This document shows, in pieces, positions 34,901-59,444 of a stretch of 64,000 nt of DNA (position 1 is its first letter; the number at the start of each line of letters is the position of its first letter). Location: contig NC_047065.1 of the NCBI RefSeq assembly GCF_902459465.1, positions 496,001-560,000 on the forward strand, written 5' to 3'. Made by a program: the position numbers and the translations under genes. The notes under the pieces were generated by a model, which was given only the letters and a program-made list of their open reading frames with translations, made no database searches and was not told the origin of the DNA. The stretch is from Asterias rubens. Taxonomy: Eukaryota; Echinodermata; Asteroidea; Forcipulatida; Asteriidae.

Positions 34901-36458
34901 AAGCCGGGCTTTCAAATTAAATGTGTAACTAAAAAAAAAAAAAAAAGGAAGCGACATATTGAGAAAGAGACATAAAATCTGCCGGATACTGCCAATGTCT
35001 GACCAAATCGTTGGTTATGAGAATACACAATACAGTTGCGTATAAAGTAAACATAATATCTTCAGATAACCCCCAAAAATATGTCCATTTCCGATAGGAC
35101 GCATACCGGACCTATACACTTTTAGAAAAAAAAGGTTTTGTATACACATTTGAAAAGTTTAAGCTCCTTTTTCACAGTTTATTTTCTTCAATACGAAAAA
35201 ACATGTTGAGGACAAATCAGTTCAAATTTATAAACTTACCCGCGTCCAGTGAGTTGACTGTGTTCGACCGGACGGTGAAGAATCGACGGTAAACCGCTTG
35301 CCACAATCGTATCAAGAGCCAAACCAACAAGGATAGTCCAATACTCGGCAGGAAGATGACGGGAAGCACTAGGAGGCAGAACGCCGTGCGGATCGGTAGT
35401 AACAGCCGCTTTGCAGCCGCTCCCCGAAGAAACTCCAACTGAACTTCACCAAGATGGGGTCTTTGGTTAGAATCATGGATGTGGAGTGGTCGAAGGGTTG
35501 TCTTGCGGTAGTGTCGATGGTCTTTACAAAGCAGCTGGATCATAAGCATGATGACTCCAAGAAAACTGGAGAAAATGGACAGGTTGATGGCGTTGCCGCC
35601 CACTGCCCACCGTTCGAAGATCCATCCACATTTCTCAAACAGCGCCTTCATTACATCATGCCATAGATCGGTGGTCGGTAGAGATGAACCCATAATCGGC
35701 TCTGCTGACATTGCTTCGTTCTGGATAGATGAAGTTATCCCTCTGCCGTCAGGAGACAGAGCAAGGTGCCAGGAAGCGAGGTGGTAGTCAGATGCAGATG
35801 CTCCTTCCGATGATGGAATGAGTTCAGTAGGAGCTAGGTTGGTCACTCTGGAGGTGAAGTCCAGAGGATGCACGCCGGTTGAAGGGTGCAGATTGGTGGA
35901 GAACAGAAGTTCAGCGGGAGCAGTTTCATTTCGGTTGTCTGGAGACGTCTGAAACCTCAGGGAAACTCGTCTGTGCTCAACACGGTGCCTCAAGATTTGA
36001 GTTGATGGAGATACCCATATCAATGGAGGTCTTTGGCTGGCAGCAGCCGTCATGTGGTCAGTAGACAGGTTGGTGGTCAGCGATGGTATGGCATCGGGGG
36101 GGTACCCTAATGCAGGGTCTGCCGGTACTCTCGCCACAAGATCGGTTTCAACTGGTTTATCTTCATCGAAGAACATGCCAGCAAGTGACATGTTTCGCCG
36201 GAAATCTTGCAGTGGATGGTCGTAACCGACAGAGAGGTGATCCTGTTGGATCGGTTGCCTCGATGTTGGAGGCGGGCCAGGAGATGCCGATGCAAGGAGC
36301 ACCAGGTCGTCAAACTCCGGCTGTAGTTGCATGCCCGTGGCTAGGAGGAGGGTTGGTGTCGGAGACTCCAACTGGCCGCTCTCCTTGAGCAGCCCCGTCA
36401 AGAAACCAAGGGTCATGACGACAACTTTCAAGACAGAAAGTTGCTTCAACAAAAACAT
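25936..36458 (-). CDS. Giant membrane protein with RVxF-like repeat modules (2,486 aa, unrecognised)
   Basis: Two exons on the minus strand: 36458-35240 and 32177-25936, joined GG/GTAAGT to TATCCCAG/AA in frame (phase 1). The start is supported by an in-frame TGA two codons upstream. Residues 1-24 are hydrophobic (signal or anchor). Residues about 288-311 (INLSIFSSFLGVIMLMIQLL) and 352-383 are strong membrane segments, with a basic loop between. The segment 25-280 is Pro/Ser/Thr-rich with N-glycosylation sequons. Exon 2 begins acidic with M-E/D repeats, then a basic stretch (RRYSRLLRAKRNLLRRIADC). About 59-residue repeats follow (30560-29460; core DDLIEKLKSFKISDENE). The last 750 residues contain repeated modules: LNSNNKGS, then F-R-F/Y-x-R-P-(K/N)-(K/R)-x-V-T-F, then a basic helix such as SRQKRRNEAKDRARLARLQ ending in acidic runs. 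K-x-V-T-F resembles the protein phosphatase 1 RVxF docking motif; any phosphatase link is inference. I know no family with this architecture. Confidence 0.8.
32178..35239. other. Intron of the giant gene
   Basis: 3.06-kb intron. It holds a 70-bp direct duplication (33599-33737), a GT microsatellite near 34233-34254 and a C-run near 34630. No coding exon seen. Confidence 0.7.
33599..33737 (+). repeat. 70-bp direct tandem duplication
   Basis: Two identical copies beginning GTACGGGGTTTCAGACATTG at 33599 and 33669. Confidence 0.95.
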
Positions 36459-38405
36459 TTTTCAGTAATTGTCGGATGATCAAAAACGCTCAAAACAAAA
36501 GTCGCATAAGTCGCAATCTCATCAAGAAGTCAAGTTCACTCGATGAGATCAAAAAGTTTTCTGGTTTATTTGTTGACAAAACTTCAGGAGGTAGTCGTAG
36601 TTGCTCTGCAAACGCACCTAGTAATGTGACGTATGACTTCAGCACAACCGCGCGGATAATCGCGTGCAGTATTAATTGTGACGCAATAATCAAATCGAAT
36701 TTCAACAAAAGGCACATCATGCGCGATGAACCTTGCACGCGCGTTCCTTTGATCAAACATCACCGTCTTTTAAACTAGAAGTGGCAGGGAGTTGTCTCAA
36801 CAATTCACCATTTTTTGTTTATGAAAATTTTACCCACTGGAAAAAAAACGTTTTATACTCGGCCCGTTTTTGGTAGTAATAACATAGGTAGTGATTTAAC
36901 GAAGTCGTCCTTTCTTGAGATTTCTTCCTGTTTGGTGTGGGGTGGGATTGTTACTGGTTTTACTTTCTTTTTTTTGGGGGGGGGGCAAAACTAAAATAAA
37001 AAAGGAATACCTTCTTGAAATACCAAATAGTGTAGCTTTTCAGTTCAAGTTTATTTTGTAATCCGTCTATGTACATATCAACAATGAAAGGCCATTATAT
37101 AATTATTATTTTTTAAATACAAAAATGTATTATTATTGCTCAAAGTTATCATGCAAATAACTACAAATGACAAAACTAACCGTCTACCACAATAACAAAT
37201 CCCTTGCAAGCCTGTACTGAATTTGGCAATTCAATTCACAAGGGAATTACTTAAACCTGCATGTCTCATTTTGGTTTTCATTGTAAAGGTATTCTACAGG
37301 ATTGGTAGGGGACAAACAAACATGGTTTAATTTAAGTCTGAAAGCTTATACAGTACTGATTATGTAGTTCATCACTTGAAATTTCCCTCTGAATTCCAAT
37401 AAAACAAGCTGAAAGCTGTTAACAGGTGATTTTGGCTGTTAAAAATCAAAGTTAAGGTCAATGTGTTTACATTCTGATAGTTCTGCATTGTTTGCCACTT
37501 TTTGGATAAGGCTCAATGTTTCCGCTGGTTTGTTAGTTCATTATGGCTGATGGCAAAAAACATGAACATTGTCTGCAACTGTTTCGTCAGCTCTACCAAT
37601 CCTGTATTTAATACACCTTAATAATCACTCTAAAATAAAGATGAATTCCTCAATTAATAAATATGCCAGCTGCAAGAACAGTGTTTTTATTTTGCAAAAC
37701 TGTCAAATAACCTTAAAGCAGATTGCTTAATATTATAAACGGATTACTGGCTGGACAAACCCTCAGATATCTGAGAAAACGGTTCATGAATGATTTTTTT
37801 TCTTCTTTGAGTGCAAATTTATCCAAACCGTAGTACTAAAAGGAATTGGTTTCTCAAAATAGTTTAAATCTACTATCAACAGCTGATGTGCCTCTCATCA
37901 AGTATTACTAATTTACAATCTTACGTTTAAGAAAGAGATTATTAAACTGATAAATATATCCACCATGTGAAGCTTGTTTTCATTGTTTGAAGAAGAAAAA
38001 AGGCGGGACTGAATAGAAACTTATTTTAAGACCAATGACTGTAGTATATACATGTATAATTAAATTTACAATTATCAATTGCTCAAGCAGATTGTTATAA
38101 CTTTATGATACAAATTTACACAAAGTCAAAATGGTACCCGACTATTTTACTTCCAGCCTGTTTCGTTACATTGACTTCAATGGAAGAAAACCGAGAAATT
38201 AAGGTAAGTAAAGTATAGCATCCTTTTCCATCTCTGGAAAAATAACCAGACTCTGCCAATTATTTTCAGAGGGACTCATTTGTGTTTTACTATGCGTCTA
38301 TGTTTCTAACGCCCAATTCTGCATCTATGTTTCTAACGCCCAATTCTGCATCTATGTTTCTAACGCCCAATTCTGCATCTATGTTTCTAACGCCCAATTC
38401 TGCAT
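36459..38405. other. Intergenic region between CCDC113 and the giant gene
   Basis: Both flanking genes are on the minus strand, so this contains the promoter of the giant gene and the 3' UTR of CCDC113. The part next to 36458 has several CG and CGCG motifs (36640-36750). I see no exon in it. Confidence 0.6.
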
Positions 38406-38428
38406 CTATGTTTCTAACGCCCAATTCT
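38294..38428 (-). repeat. 27-bp minisatellite containing the CCDC113 stop codon
   Basis: Five units start at 38294, 38321, 38348, 38375 and 38402. In the CCDC113 direction the first unit read (38428 to 38402) encodes QNWALET and the stop TAG; the other four repeat the same codons and stop in the 3' UTR. Confidence 0.93.
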
Positions 38429-41400
38429 GCTGACTGTTTATCTTCATTGTGTTCCAAGTCTTACGATGAGTCTTAAGCGCCATCTACAAATGAGAAAAGG
38501 GGAAAAAGGAACTTACTTAAATATTGCAGAATATCTTTAGATTGTGGGGAAGTAAAAAACAAGGGTCAACTTAGTCAGATGTGAGATTCATTCATGACAA
38601 AATCTGAAACTTGGATCTACATTTTCCTGCTCTTTGATCTACTTCTCAGAAGCTCCTTGGAATATATAACTCCAGTGGTTATTGTAAAAAGGAAGTGCCA
38701 TTAACTTATGATTTATTTTCATCTGGAGAAATTTCACCATGATGACATAAAAACATCTGAATTCAGATAAAAGTTTGAAACATCCCATCTCTTACATAAG
38801 TCAATTTTTCGAGAAAAGGGAGATATGACATTAAAAGTAATAATTACATTGAAAAGGGTGAGAGTTTCCGTGTTGGTCTGTAAAGATCTTTGAAAATGCT
38901 GTTAAAAACTCTTTCTAACAAACCTCTGCAATGTCCACTTTTCTCTCCCAGCTCTTAACCGTCTTAGCCAGCTCGTACAGGTCAGCTTTCTCCTTGACAT
39001 ATTCCACAACGTCTGGTACCCTGTAGTCACCAAGCTGCTGACGCAACCTCCGATTCAATTCCTCTGCCTTAGCACGCTCCTAAAAATAGTCAGGAAAAAG
39101 GTATAAATAAATAATGACAACATTAATACACTAAATTATCTGTTAAAGTTTGTTGTGTTGTCATTCAGCCTTTGAGAAAGACTCTGCTAGGGTCGAAACG
39201 TCAGGCCATTGGCTATTGTTTGCAATAATTATGTTAACATTTATTTTATAGGAGAATCCTGTATTTTAGTTCTTCTTTAAAAAAAAGTTGAGTATGTAAC
39301 TCACCGCTTCCACAGTCTCTGTTTCTACGTCAATCCTTGTCAGCAACTCATTCCTTGAGCCAATTTCACTCTTAAGTCGGTCTGACTCTAGTGTAAGGGT
39401 GTGGAGTTTTTTCTGTAGAAAAAAAAGAACAGGAATACAATTTTAAACACTAAGTCAGTAAAGAAAATCTTCCTGAACTGATTTTAAAAAAAACCCTGAA
39501 TTCTTCTATGAAATGAGTATGTTCAAGGTCAGTGAATAGAAATATCTTAAGAAAGGAAGAGTCTCAAAAGTCTACATACAAAACAACGTCCCACAATTCT
39601 AAAGACCGCTAGATCATTACACCAAAGTGTTTGTTGGAGTGAGAACACATCTATCGTACATACCTTATAAGAATTAAGAACCTGGAGTGTGTTCCCAGCC
39701 ATCAGTTTCAGTCTAAGAAGATCCTGATTACGCTCATCGATCTTCTCCAGGTACTGACTGTTCTCAATCTTCAATTGTTGAAAGTCCACCTCATGAAGGA
39801 CCTCTCCCATCTCTTCTTTCTGTCAACAACAACCAGATTTAAAGCTCAAATCATTGTATTAGCTACCAAGCTACCAACAGTCCAAAAGCTTCAAACAGTC
39901 TAGCTTCGCAAGAATACAATCAAAATAAATTGGAACTGCTACTGGCTGAAAAGGTGCTGCATGTTTTTGTAGATTTGTTGTACAAATCTTTGTTTAAAGC
40001 GTTTTGCTGTTGTCATGGTTTAACATTAAAGTGAAGTGAAATTAGTTGTGTCGAGGCTTTAAATTTTTGTTTCAAGATAAAAACCCATGATTGTCATGTT
40101 CCCTGTCTGCACTCTAATGCAGATCAATAGGAAGTGGCTGTATCCCCCAAACACCAGACTAACTCAGGCCATGTCTGAATTAGCGGCTACATCTACGGCT
40201 ATGGCTAGATTTCTGCGTCATCATTGTTGAAGTATTAAGTACATGTATGTCCTTAGCAACAGCTGTAGCCACTGATAGGTATACGACCTCATTTTGTTTA
40301 ATTCACACCCAAAAGCCAAAGCTGCAACTACAGTAACACTAGCACCACCAGCCCTGCCAAGGCTGTGTAGATTCACATGTTTCACTAACACCACCAGCCC
40401 TGCCAAGGCTGTGTAGATCCACATGTTTCACTAACACCACCAGCCCTGCCAAGGCTGTGTAGATCCACATGTTTCACTAGCACCACCAGCCCTGCCAAGG
40501 CTGTGTAGATCCACATGTTTCACTAGCACCACCAGCCCTGCCAAGGCTGTGTAGATTCACATGTTTCACTAGCACCACCAGCCCTGCCAAGGCTGTGTAG
40601 ATCCACATGTTTCACTAGCACCATCAGCCCTGCCAAGGCTGTGTAGATTCACATGTTTCACTAGCACCACCAGCCCTGCCAAGGCTGTGTAGATTCACAT
40701 GTTTCACTAGCACCACCAGCCCTGCCAAGGCTGTGTAGATCCACATGTTTCACTAACACCACCAGCCCTGCCAAGGCTGTGTAGATTCACATGTTTCACT
40801 AGCACCACCAGCCCTGCCAAGGCTGTGTAGATCCACATGTTTCACTAACACCACCAGCCCTGCCAAGGCTGTGTAGATTCACATGTTTCACTAGCACCAC
40901 CAGCCCTGCCAAGGCTGTGTAGATTCACATGTTTACAAAGAAACAATCCAGCATGACCTAATACCTGTTTGAGCTGCAAGTGCAATTTCTTCTTCTGGAC
41001 CTTCAGCGTTGAATTCTTGAGTCTCAGTTTCTCGATCAGGGCATCTCTAGATCGTTGTTTGTCCTCAAAGTAGCGCACAACTTTCTCAGCGACAACCCTC
41101 CCTGTGCGGGAGTTCAGTGACCCCTTCAGGATGTCTCGCTCAAACTCGTAGGACGACTTCTTTAACTCTGTGAGTCGGATGTCTGCTTCTTCCATCACAG
41201 CCTGTAAAGGAGGAAAACAAATCAAAATCAGGTCAACTTCCCCGGAAAAATGTCAGATAAAAATTCTCACTTTAAGACTCTAGCATAAATCTAGCTTTGA
41301 CAATCTTGGTTATGTCCCTTACACCTATGGTTACCATCCTGTCTACGTTCGTTGGGGCAATGGGGGTTACGATTATCACAACCATAAACCTTACCCACCT

Positions 41401-42535
41401 TGTATGTGTCTAAGATTTTCTCTGTGTCCTCTTTGAGTTTATCAATCTCCTCTCGAAGCTCTTCAATTTCGCGCTGTGCTATGTCGCATTTCTGCTCTGC
41501 GGTAAGCTTCAAATGTTTGTCTACTCCACTGCCTTTGGACTTTGACCTCTTGCGCATCACTCGGGCATCGTGTGTGGACTGACTCGGAGCAGGAGCGGCA
41601 GCCGTTGTCGTTGCAGCTGCAGTGAGATTGGGCTCAACTCGCTTGAGGTATTTCTCAAACATGATGGTCTCATTCTGGACAACTTTGTTCCCTATGCTGT
41701 AAGTTAGTCAAGAAAAGAGGTTTCTGTTAAACTATAATAAATTTAAATCTGTTAATAATAGAAATAAACAATTATTTATCAAGTTTAAATTAAAAAGCAG
41801 ATTCACAGAAAAGCTCTGTGGGGTCGGTATAACAGTCAATGTAGGAAATTCACAATTTCATCACACGATCATGTTCTCTAATTCTAAGTTAGTTGCAATG
41901 TGAACCTTGTTGCAAACTCAGCCTTCAAAAAATTCAATGAATCATTCATTATCATACTGCATTACTGGTAGTAGGGTTACGGTTATGTATTGATCATGCT
42001 CATCATGCATTGATTCTACTTTAACAGTGACTTAGTTCTAACTGCGATCATTTTAATCATAATTATTGTTCAACACTAAAAAGTCTGAAAAGTATTAAAG
42101 ACTAAATGTGTACTTAAACAAACATTAAACGAAACTCGAAACCTTCAATTCAAACTATTTCTAGTAATTATCAAGATAATAATTAACATTGTCAAGCAAG
42201 GTCAAGAGAAAAGGAGCCAAACTTCAAACCAAAAACATCTTACCATTTTTTAGTTCACTTCAATAAACATACGACATGGTATATAGTAATATTTGAATAA
42301 CATAAAACAAATGGAATGGGTTTTAAAGTAACTAAATCAATATCTGAACTAACTAAAGGAAAGTTTAACCCCCACCAGCATCACCCAAAATATAAAATTA
42401 CTAATTATCTCATGCATGACGGCTCACTCACTTCAACTCCTCGATCAATTGCTGTAATTCATCATCTGTGTGTTCATGAAGAGGATCGTCCTGAGGATCC
42501 TGTGACGATGTGGCAACACTTTCTGAGTCTGCCAT
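38406..42535 (-). CDS. CCDC113: Coiled-coil domain-containing protein 113 (CCDC113/CFAP263)
   Basis: Ciliary/centriolar-satellite coiled-coil protein involved in ciliogenesis and axoneme stability in animals. Seven exons on the minus strand: 42535-42432, 41696-41399, 41201-40965, 39819-39664, 39412-39305, 39079-38924, 38483-38406. All joins are GT-AG and in frame: 378 residues, against about 377 in human. The N-terminus is acidic (MADSESVATSSQDPQDD); coiled coil begins at MFEKYLKRVEPN. Diagnostic family matches: LTAEQK, MEEADIRLTELKK, FERDILKG, EKLRLKNSTLKVQKKKL, LHEVDFQQLKIENSQYLE, GNTLQVLNSYK, AKAEELNRRLRQQL, SWERKVDIAE and the last exon MALKTHRKTWNTMKI. The start codon sits in a good context (CCACCATGG). 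Intron 3 is largely a 46-bp minisatellite; the stop lies in a 27-bp minisatellite. The gene is head-to-head with CSNK2A. Confidence 0.96.
39165..39240 (+). repeat. Dispersed 'GAAACGTCAGGCCATT' repeat module
   Basis: AGGGTCGAAACGTCAGGCCA and flanks, the same module as at 15070-15150 and, in degraded form, 19608-19670. It lies in a CCDC113 intron. Confidence 0.6.
40343..40937 (-). repeat. 46-bp minisatellite, 13 copies
   Basis: Units begin CACCACCAGCCCTGCCAAGG and differ mainly at two positions (T/C and G/A). The array is in CCDC113 intron 3 and ends about 28 bp from the donor of exon 3 (40964). Confidence 0.95.
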
Positions 42536-54663
<12,128 letters not shown>

Positions 54664-56773
54664 GTCAGTCACCACCTGTTACATCAAGAACATCACCTCT
54701 ACGGTACTATTAATCACCATAGTTATTGTGGGCACTTTGTTTTCAAGAAATACAAATATTCAAAAAAATACTCCCCAAAAAATAAGCGCTTGTTGATTTC
54801 GGTCGAGAGTTGGAATAGATGTGTTTAGTGTTTGGCGAGTTTTATACCCTCATGGAGGAGACCTGTGCAAAGCAGACAAGAGTTGCGATGTTTTTTTTTG
54901 TTTTTCTTTTCCTTTTTTGAACCCATGTTTTCCAGCTGAGGTTTTTGTGAAGTAATATTGCTATTTGCTTGAATATTGGAGTTTCGCAGGTAACTGACTT
55001 TCAGATCTGGTCACAGCTTATGAATTAGAGTTCCCTTTCCACCAAGTTTACTTGTAATGCCATTATTCTAGAGATTGTTCTACAGCCCTCGTTTTGTCTA
55101 CGTCAAGGACAGTAGCGGGACTTGTTTTCAATTTGGTCCCAGTTTTGTTGCCCAATTTGCACCACAGTGATAATCTGTCATGTTTTACCACGATCCCCAG
55201 TTTTCCTTAATGGATCGACACGTTTTTGTAGTTAACTGTTTTTCACTGTTCCCACAGATGGTATGCGTCCACATTTGTCACCAAAACAAAGTTAGAGACT
55301 GTGTTTAAAACTTACAACTTGTTTTACTTTTTTTGGGTGTTCTCATCCAATTTTGGTAAAAATTGTAAAAAGTAAAGTGTTTCTTTTGCTCTTTTACTTT
55401 GTATTTTGCTTTGTTGATAACCTAAGTACAAAACGGCAAAACACAATTCCATTTCTAAATTAATTTTGGTTTATTCTGACTATGCAGAGATCCCCCCCCC
55501 AAGAATTTTTCTTTTTGAGAAGATATTCTCTGTCATGCATTTACATGCCCAGAGTACTTGAGGGTCTGTGTTTAACACGCTGTATTCACACGAAGTAAGA
55601 GCAAAGATTTGGAAAAGGGGACAATCTGTTTTCATTTTTAGCCCTCGGTTTTGAAGCCTAAATTTGTGCAGAATAAAACCAATTAGGGTTTCATGTAGAG
55701 ATATTGGGCATGCAAGTTTCTGGCTGTTTGTTTTTCTTGTATTTTTGTCCTTTCTTTTTAGTGCCATAGAAACTGAAAAACACTTTACAAATATTGGTGT
55801 GGTTTGCGGTTTTTTGTTCTTTTGTAAAAAAAAACAAAAACAAGTTGAACATCTGACATATTTATGTCATTAGTAAAGACGTCATGAAGAAGATCATGAT
55901 GGACCTGGGGTGCTTAACTGCTGCTTCTTTTGACATGTGCTCTTCCTCACATGTATAAATCACCAACATTATGTCTGAACCTCGTATAAATGTTGTCAGG
56001 GGTCACCCAAAGTTGTTCAAAGTGTTTCAAATCAGTCTTTTTCCAGAACCATACCTTGTCACAAAATATGTCTCCAATAAATGGATCCTGTCGAACTTGT
56101 ACTGTGTTTATCAGAGATCACCGATTAGAGTTGGGGCAATTCCTTCAACTGTCCGTCCCTTTGCTGTGGTTAGAAACCTCACTCACCGTAAATGATTCAG
56201 AGGTTGTTTGTTAAAACTCCATGGCTAAATTGCCTCGTTTTTTTTCTTGGTTTTTTAAATCTCACACCCTGTTTGCAAATATAAGTTCTCTAAAATTTTT
56301 CTTCTTTTTATAATTTGATTTTGAATTTATCTGCCAAGAGGAAGTTCTTTGTACAGAAATATCACAACTGATGTAAAATAAGTTTTGTTATCTACACCTT
56401 TAATATGCTGTTTAAAGTAAATTAACCAAAATAACCAATTAACTGAGATGAATGATCATGGAGGAAAGTACATGAGTCGGCAAAGTTTTGCCATGTGCTA
56501 CTACAACTACTTTGTTGAAAACGGACACATTTATAATTTTAGTCTTGTAAATGTGCTGTATTGGTTTTTGTATTCGTTTCTTGTTTATCGTATTTTAAAC
56601 AATGCTAACATGCAGGGAACTAATCACAATACGTTTTGTTATTATACCAGGACGTGTTAAAATTGCAATATTAGTGATATTGTAACAGGTTGACTTTATA
56701 GGGTGTATACAATATTATCTATAACAAACAAAAGAGAGTTAAACAGTGTCCATGTCGAGGCTTGGGAGATGGA

Positions 56774-57030
56774 GCCCAGGCCAACTTTTATTGAGCTGCT
56801 AAACTCACTTAACACAGAAAACCCCCTGCTAAGCAAAAACCGGTTACCAGCTTAAATCTCAAATGATTATAAATCATCTGGTACACTGCTAAAGTTTGCT
56901 TAGCAAGTTGAGCTAAGCAAGGTTAAATTTGCCGCAAAATTCCATGCTAACAACCAATAGAGTCGATGCTTTTACAGGACACTTTAAGTGCAGAATTCTG
57001 TGGTAAGCAGAGCCATGAAATTTGGCTCTT
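56774..57030. mobile_element. MITE-like element related to 18677-18930
   Basis: Left end CCAGGCCAACTTTTATTGAG with GCTGCTAA, right end TGGTAAGCAGAGCCATGAAA, the same right end as the 18677 element. Non-coding. Confidence 0.6.
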
Positions 57031-57394
57031 GCCAGCAGCTCCATAAAATTACCGAGGAATTACAGAATTGACTGAAGGCTCATACTGTGTGATGACCCCA
57101 CACCAACATCAAGTACTTCTCAGAAATAATGAAATGGTGTTAAACATGAAGACATGAATAAAACTTCAATCTTGACATCAATAAGCAACCCTGCTTGAAA
57201 TGATCTTCGCCACATATTTGATGAGGAAATAAATCCAGTTTTGAGTTCTTACTGGGAAGTGCAAGGTTTTTTGGATGGAGCATCCATCAAATATTGAAAA
57301 AATAATTATGCGATAACTTACAGAACAGATACAATGTAAGCTGAATTATATTGGATTATCGTGTGGTTGAACAGAGAAAATTTACAAAGGACTT

Positions 57395-57470
57395 GAGTCT
57401 GCGACGTCTGTGTTAATGTGCCTGGAGTGTGCTCTCCCAAGTGAGCTATCTAGCCCAATGTTGGTGGTTT
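57395..57470 (-). repeat. tRNA-derived SINE-like repeat
   Basis: The minus strand reads TAGATAGCTCACTTGGGAGA (A-box) with a degenerate B-box (CGCAGACTCAAG). A related flank (TTGAACAGAGAAAA) also occurs near 15220. Confidence 0.45.
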
Positions 57471-59282
57471 CCCTATTAAAAGTTAATACATGTATCTTTG
57501 TTTGGGGTGCCAGTCAGAAGCAAGTTTAGGGCGTAATTGTTCAGGTTGAAGTCACTCTCTGTTAATTTTTCTTTGTTCAACCCCAAATTAATTCAAAATT
57601 TACCTAGTCAGTTTTCCCTGTGGTTTATCACATAAAGTACTTTGGTTTCCTTCCACGTCTGGATGGTTCAACTCAATTTATTTTGCAAGAAAAGAAAGAG
57701 AAAATTAATGATCTGATTTAAGAAAGCTGAAAATATTTTGTTTTGCGTTACCACTTGATAAGGTTGAAGTGGAGTTGTACAGGGTTTTTACCAAAGATGT
57801 ACACCTTTTCTCATTTTATTTTTAGTCTCTACCATTCTGTTCATACTTTGAAACAAAGCCTTTGACATGTTTTCAGTTTGGTGTTGTCTTTGTTTTGGGA
57901 TTTTTTTATGTTGTTTTTATTATCATTTGATTCTGCCCTAAATGATTTGATTCTGGTATGAGATAGGGCTGATGTGATTTTGTTTTCATGTAAAAAGAGA
58001 TTTAAAAAATGACAACGTACACAGACTGGCATTTTTACTGTAGATCAGAAATCAAAAATGCAAATCGCAAAAAATGACGACAGAACAACCCTTTGTATTT
58101 CAAAGTAACAGTTTACATGTCAACTCCTTTATATTCTACTAGATAGTGTAGAGATTTAGCGTTGTATCAGTACCAGAGATTTGGGGTGTAATTAGGTGAA
58201 GTCAGTATACAGTTTTAGAAGTGGAAGTGTGTTCCCTTTTACAACAGATGATTTTGTCCGTTAGTAATGTGCTTTAAGGGGTGATGACAGCTACTTCCAA
58301 AACAACTGTTAACAATGAGTGACTTCACACCACTCAGTACTGTGGTTGAACGAGTCAGGAGTTGTCTGCTCAAGGTTTTATGGTCATACAAAGGGAGAGT
58401 CTAAAAAAGCAGGTGTAGAACTCTGGCTGGTAACTAAATTGCCACTTTTTATTGGTTGGTGGATCAGTTTGTATACCCGGCCAGTTCACACAAATTGCTG
58501 ACAGGCGGGTTACAGAAGAGTAGAGTTCTGGCTTGCTATTAATCATATTAGTTCCTAATCAACTAGATCACAAGCCAACAGATCATAGTGGCCTTTGGAT
58601 AAAAACTTCTAACCTGAATGTTTAGAACCTCCCTTATGGGACACAAAGACCCAGCAAAACAATTAACCGACAAAATACTGTAATTATGACAATTTAAAAA
58701 ACCACCAATAGTACCACAGGAGGTCAACCTTAATTAGTGTGATAATTTATATAAGATTAATACAAATGTGTGTATTGATATTACAACTATAAACAAAAAG
58801 CATTGATGAACAGTAAATAACCGGTTGTGTTCAACGAGGGCTTTATTTAATGTTTGGGGCCTATTTTGCTAATTCCGAGAGGAAGAAAAAAAAAAATAAA
58901 GTGCATCTTGAATGATGTTGAGCTTTACATTTTGTGTGATTGTTTTTCGTTTCATTCTTTGCTTCTTTCTTGGCAAAGCAACACATAGCGATCCTTTTAA
59001 TAACTTCAATGGGGAATGCGAATTCCAACTGCCCCTTGTCACCCTTCATGACCCACCCAAACAACTTGAAGTAAATAAGACAATTATTTTGGGAAAGATT
59101 TCCCTATCCTGCCACCACTTGTCCACTAATTTCCCCCCCCCCCCCCCAAAAAAAAAAAAAAAAAAGAATGTCTCATTCGAGTAAAGCTGGCATGATCTGG
59201 AAATGTTTCAATTTTTTGTTCAATTGAAACTTCGCCCTATCAACACACACACCCACTACGGGGACCACTACATGTACCAACG

Positions 59283-59444
59283 ATGTACCTAACCTTTCCC
59301 AAAGCTAAGACTAAGAGTAAGAGACAAATTAAAGAAGCTTTTCACTCCTTTTTACACCGACCTGCTCTTCACCTTCATGCTGGTCGGACTACTGAGTCTA
59401 TTTTGATTGAACCATGGCTGTTTGAACATTTCCTTCTAAATTAA
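59283..59444 (+). CDS. Short uncharacterised ORF (53 aa), possible gene or element fragment
   Basis: Opens MYLTFPKAKTKSKRQIKEAF and ends EPWLFEHFLLN, then TAA. The composition is protein-like (no low complexity, amphipathic basic start), unlike random ORFs around it. The stop overlaps an AATAAA (59443-59448). I do not recognise it; it could be the tail of a transposon protein or a retrocopied fragment. There is no upstream exon I can support. Confidence 0.3.
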   Translation: MYLTFPKAKTKSKRQIKEAFHSFLHRPALHLHAGRTTESILIEPWLFEHFLLN

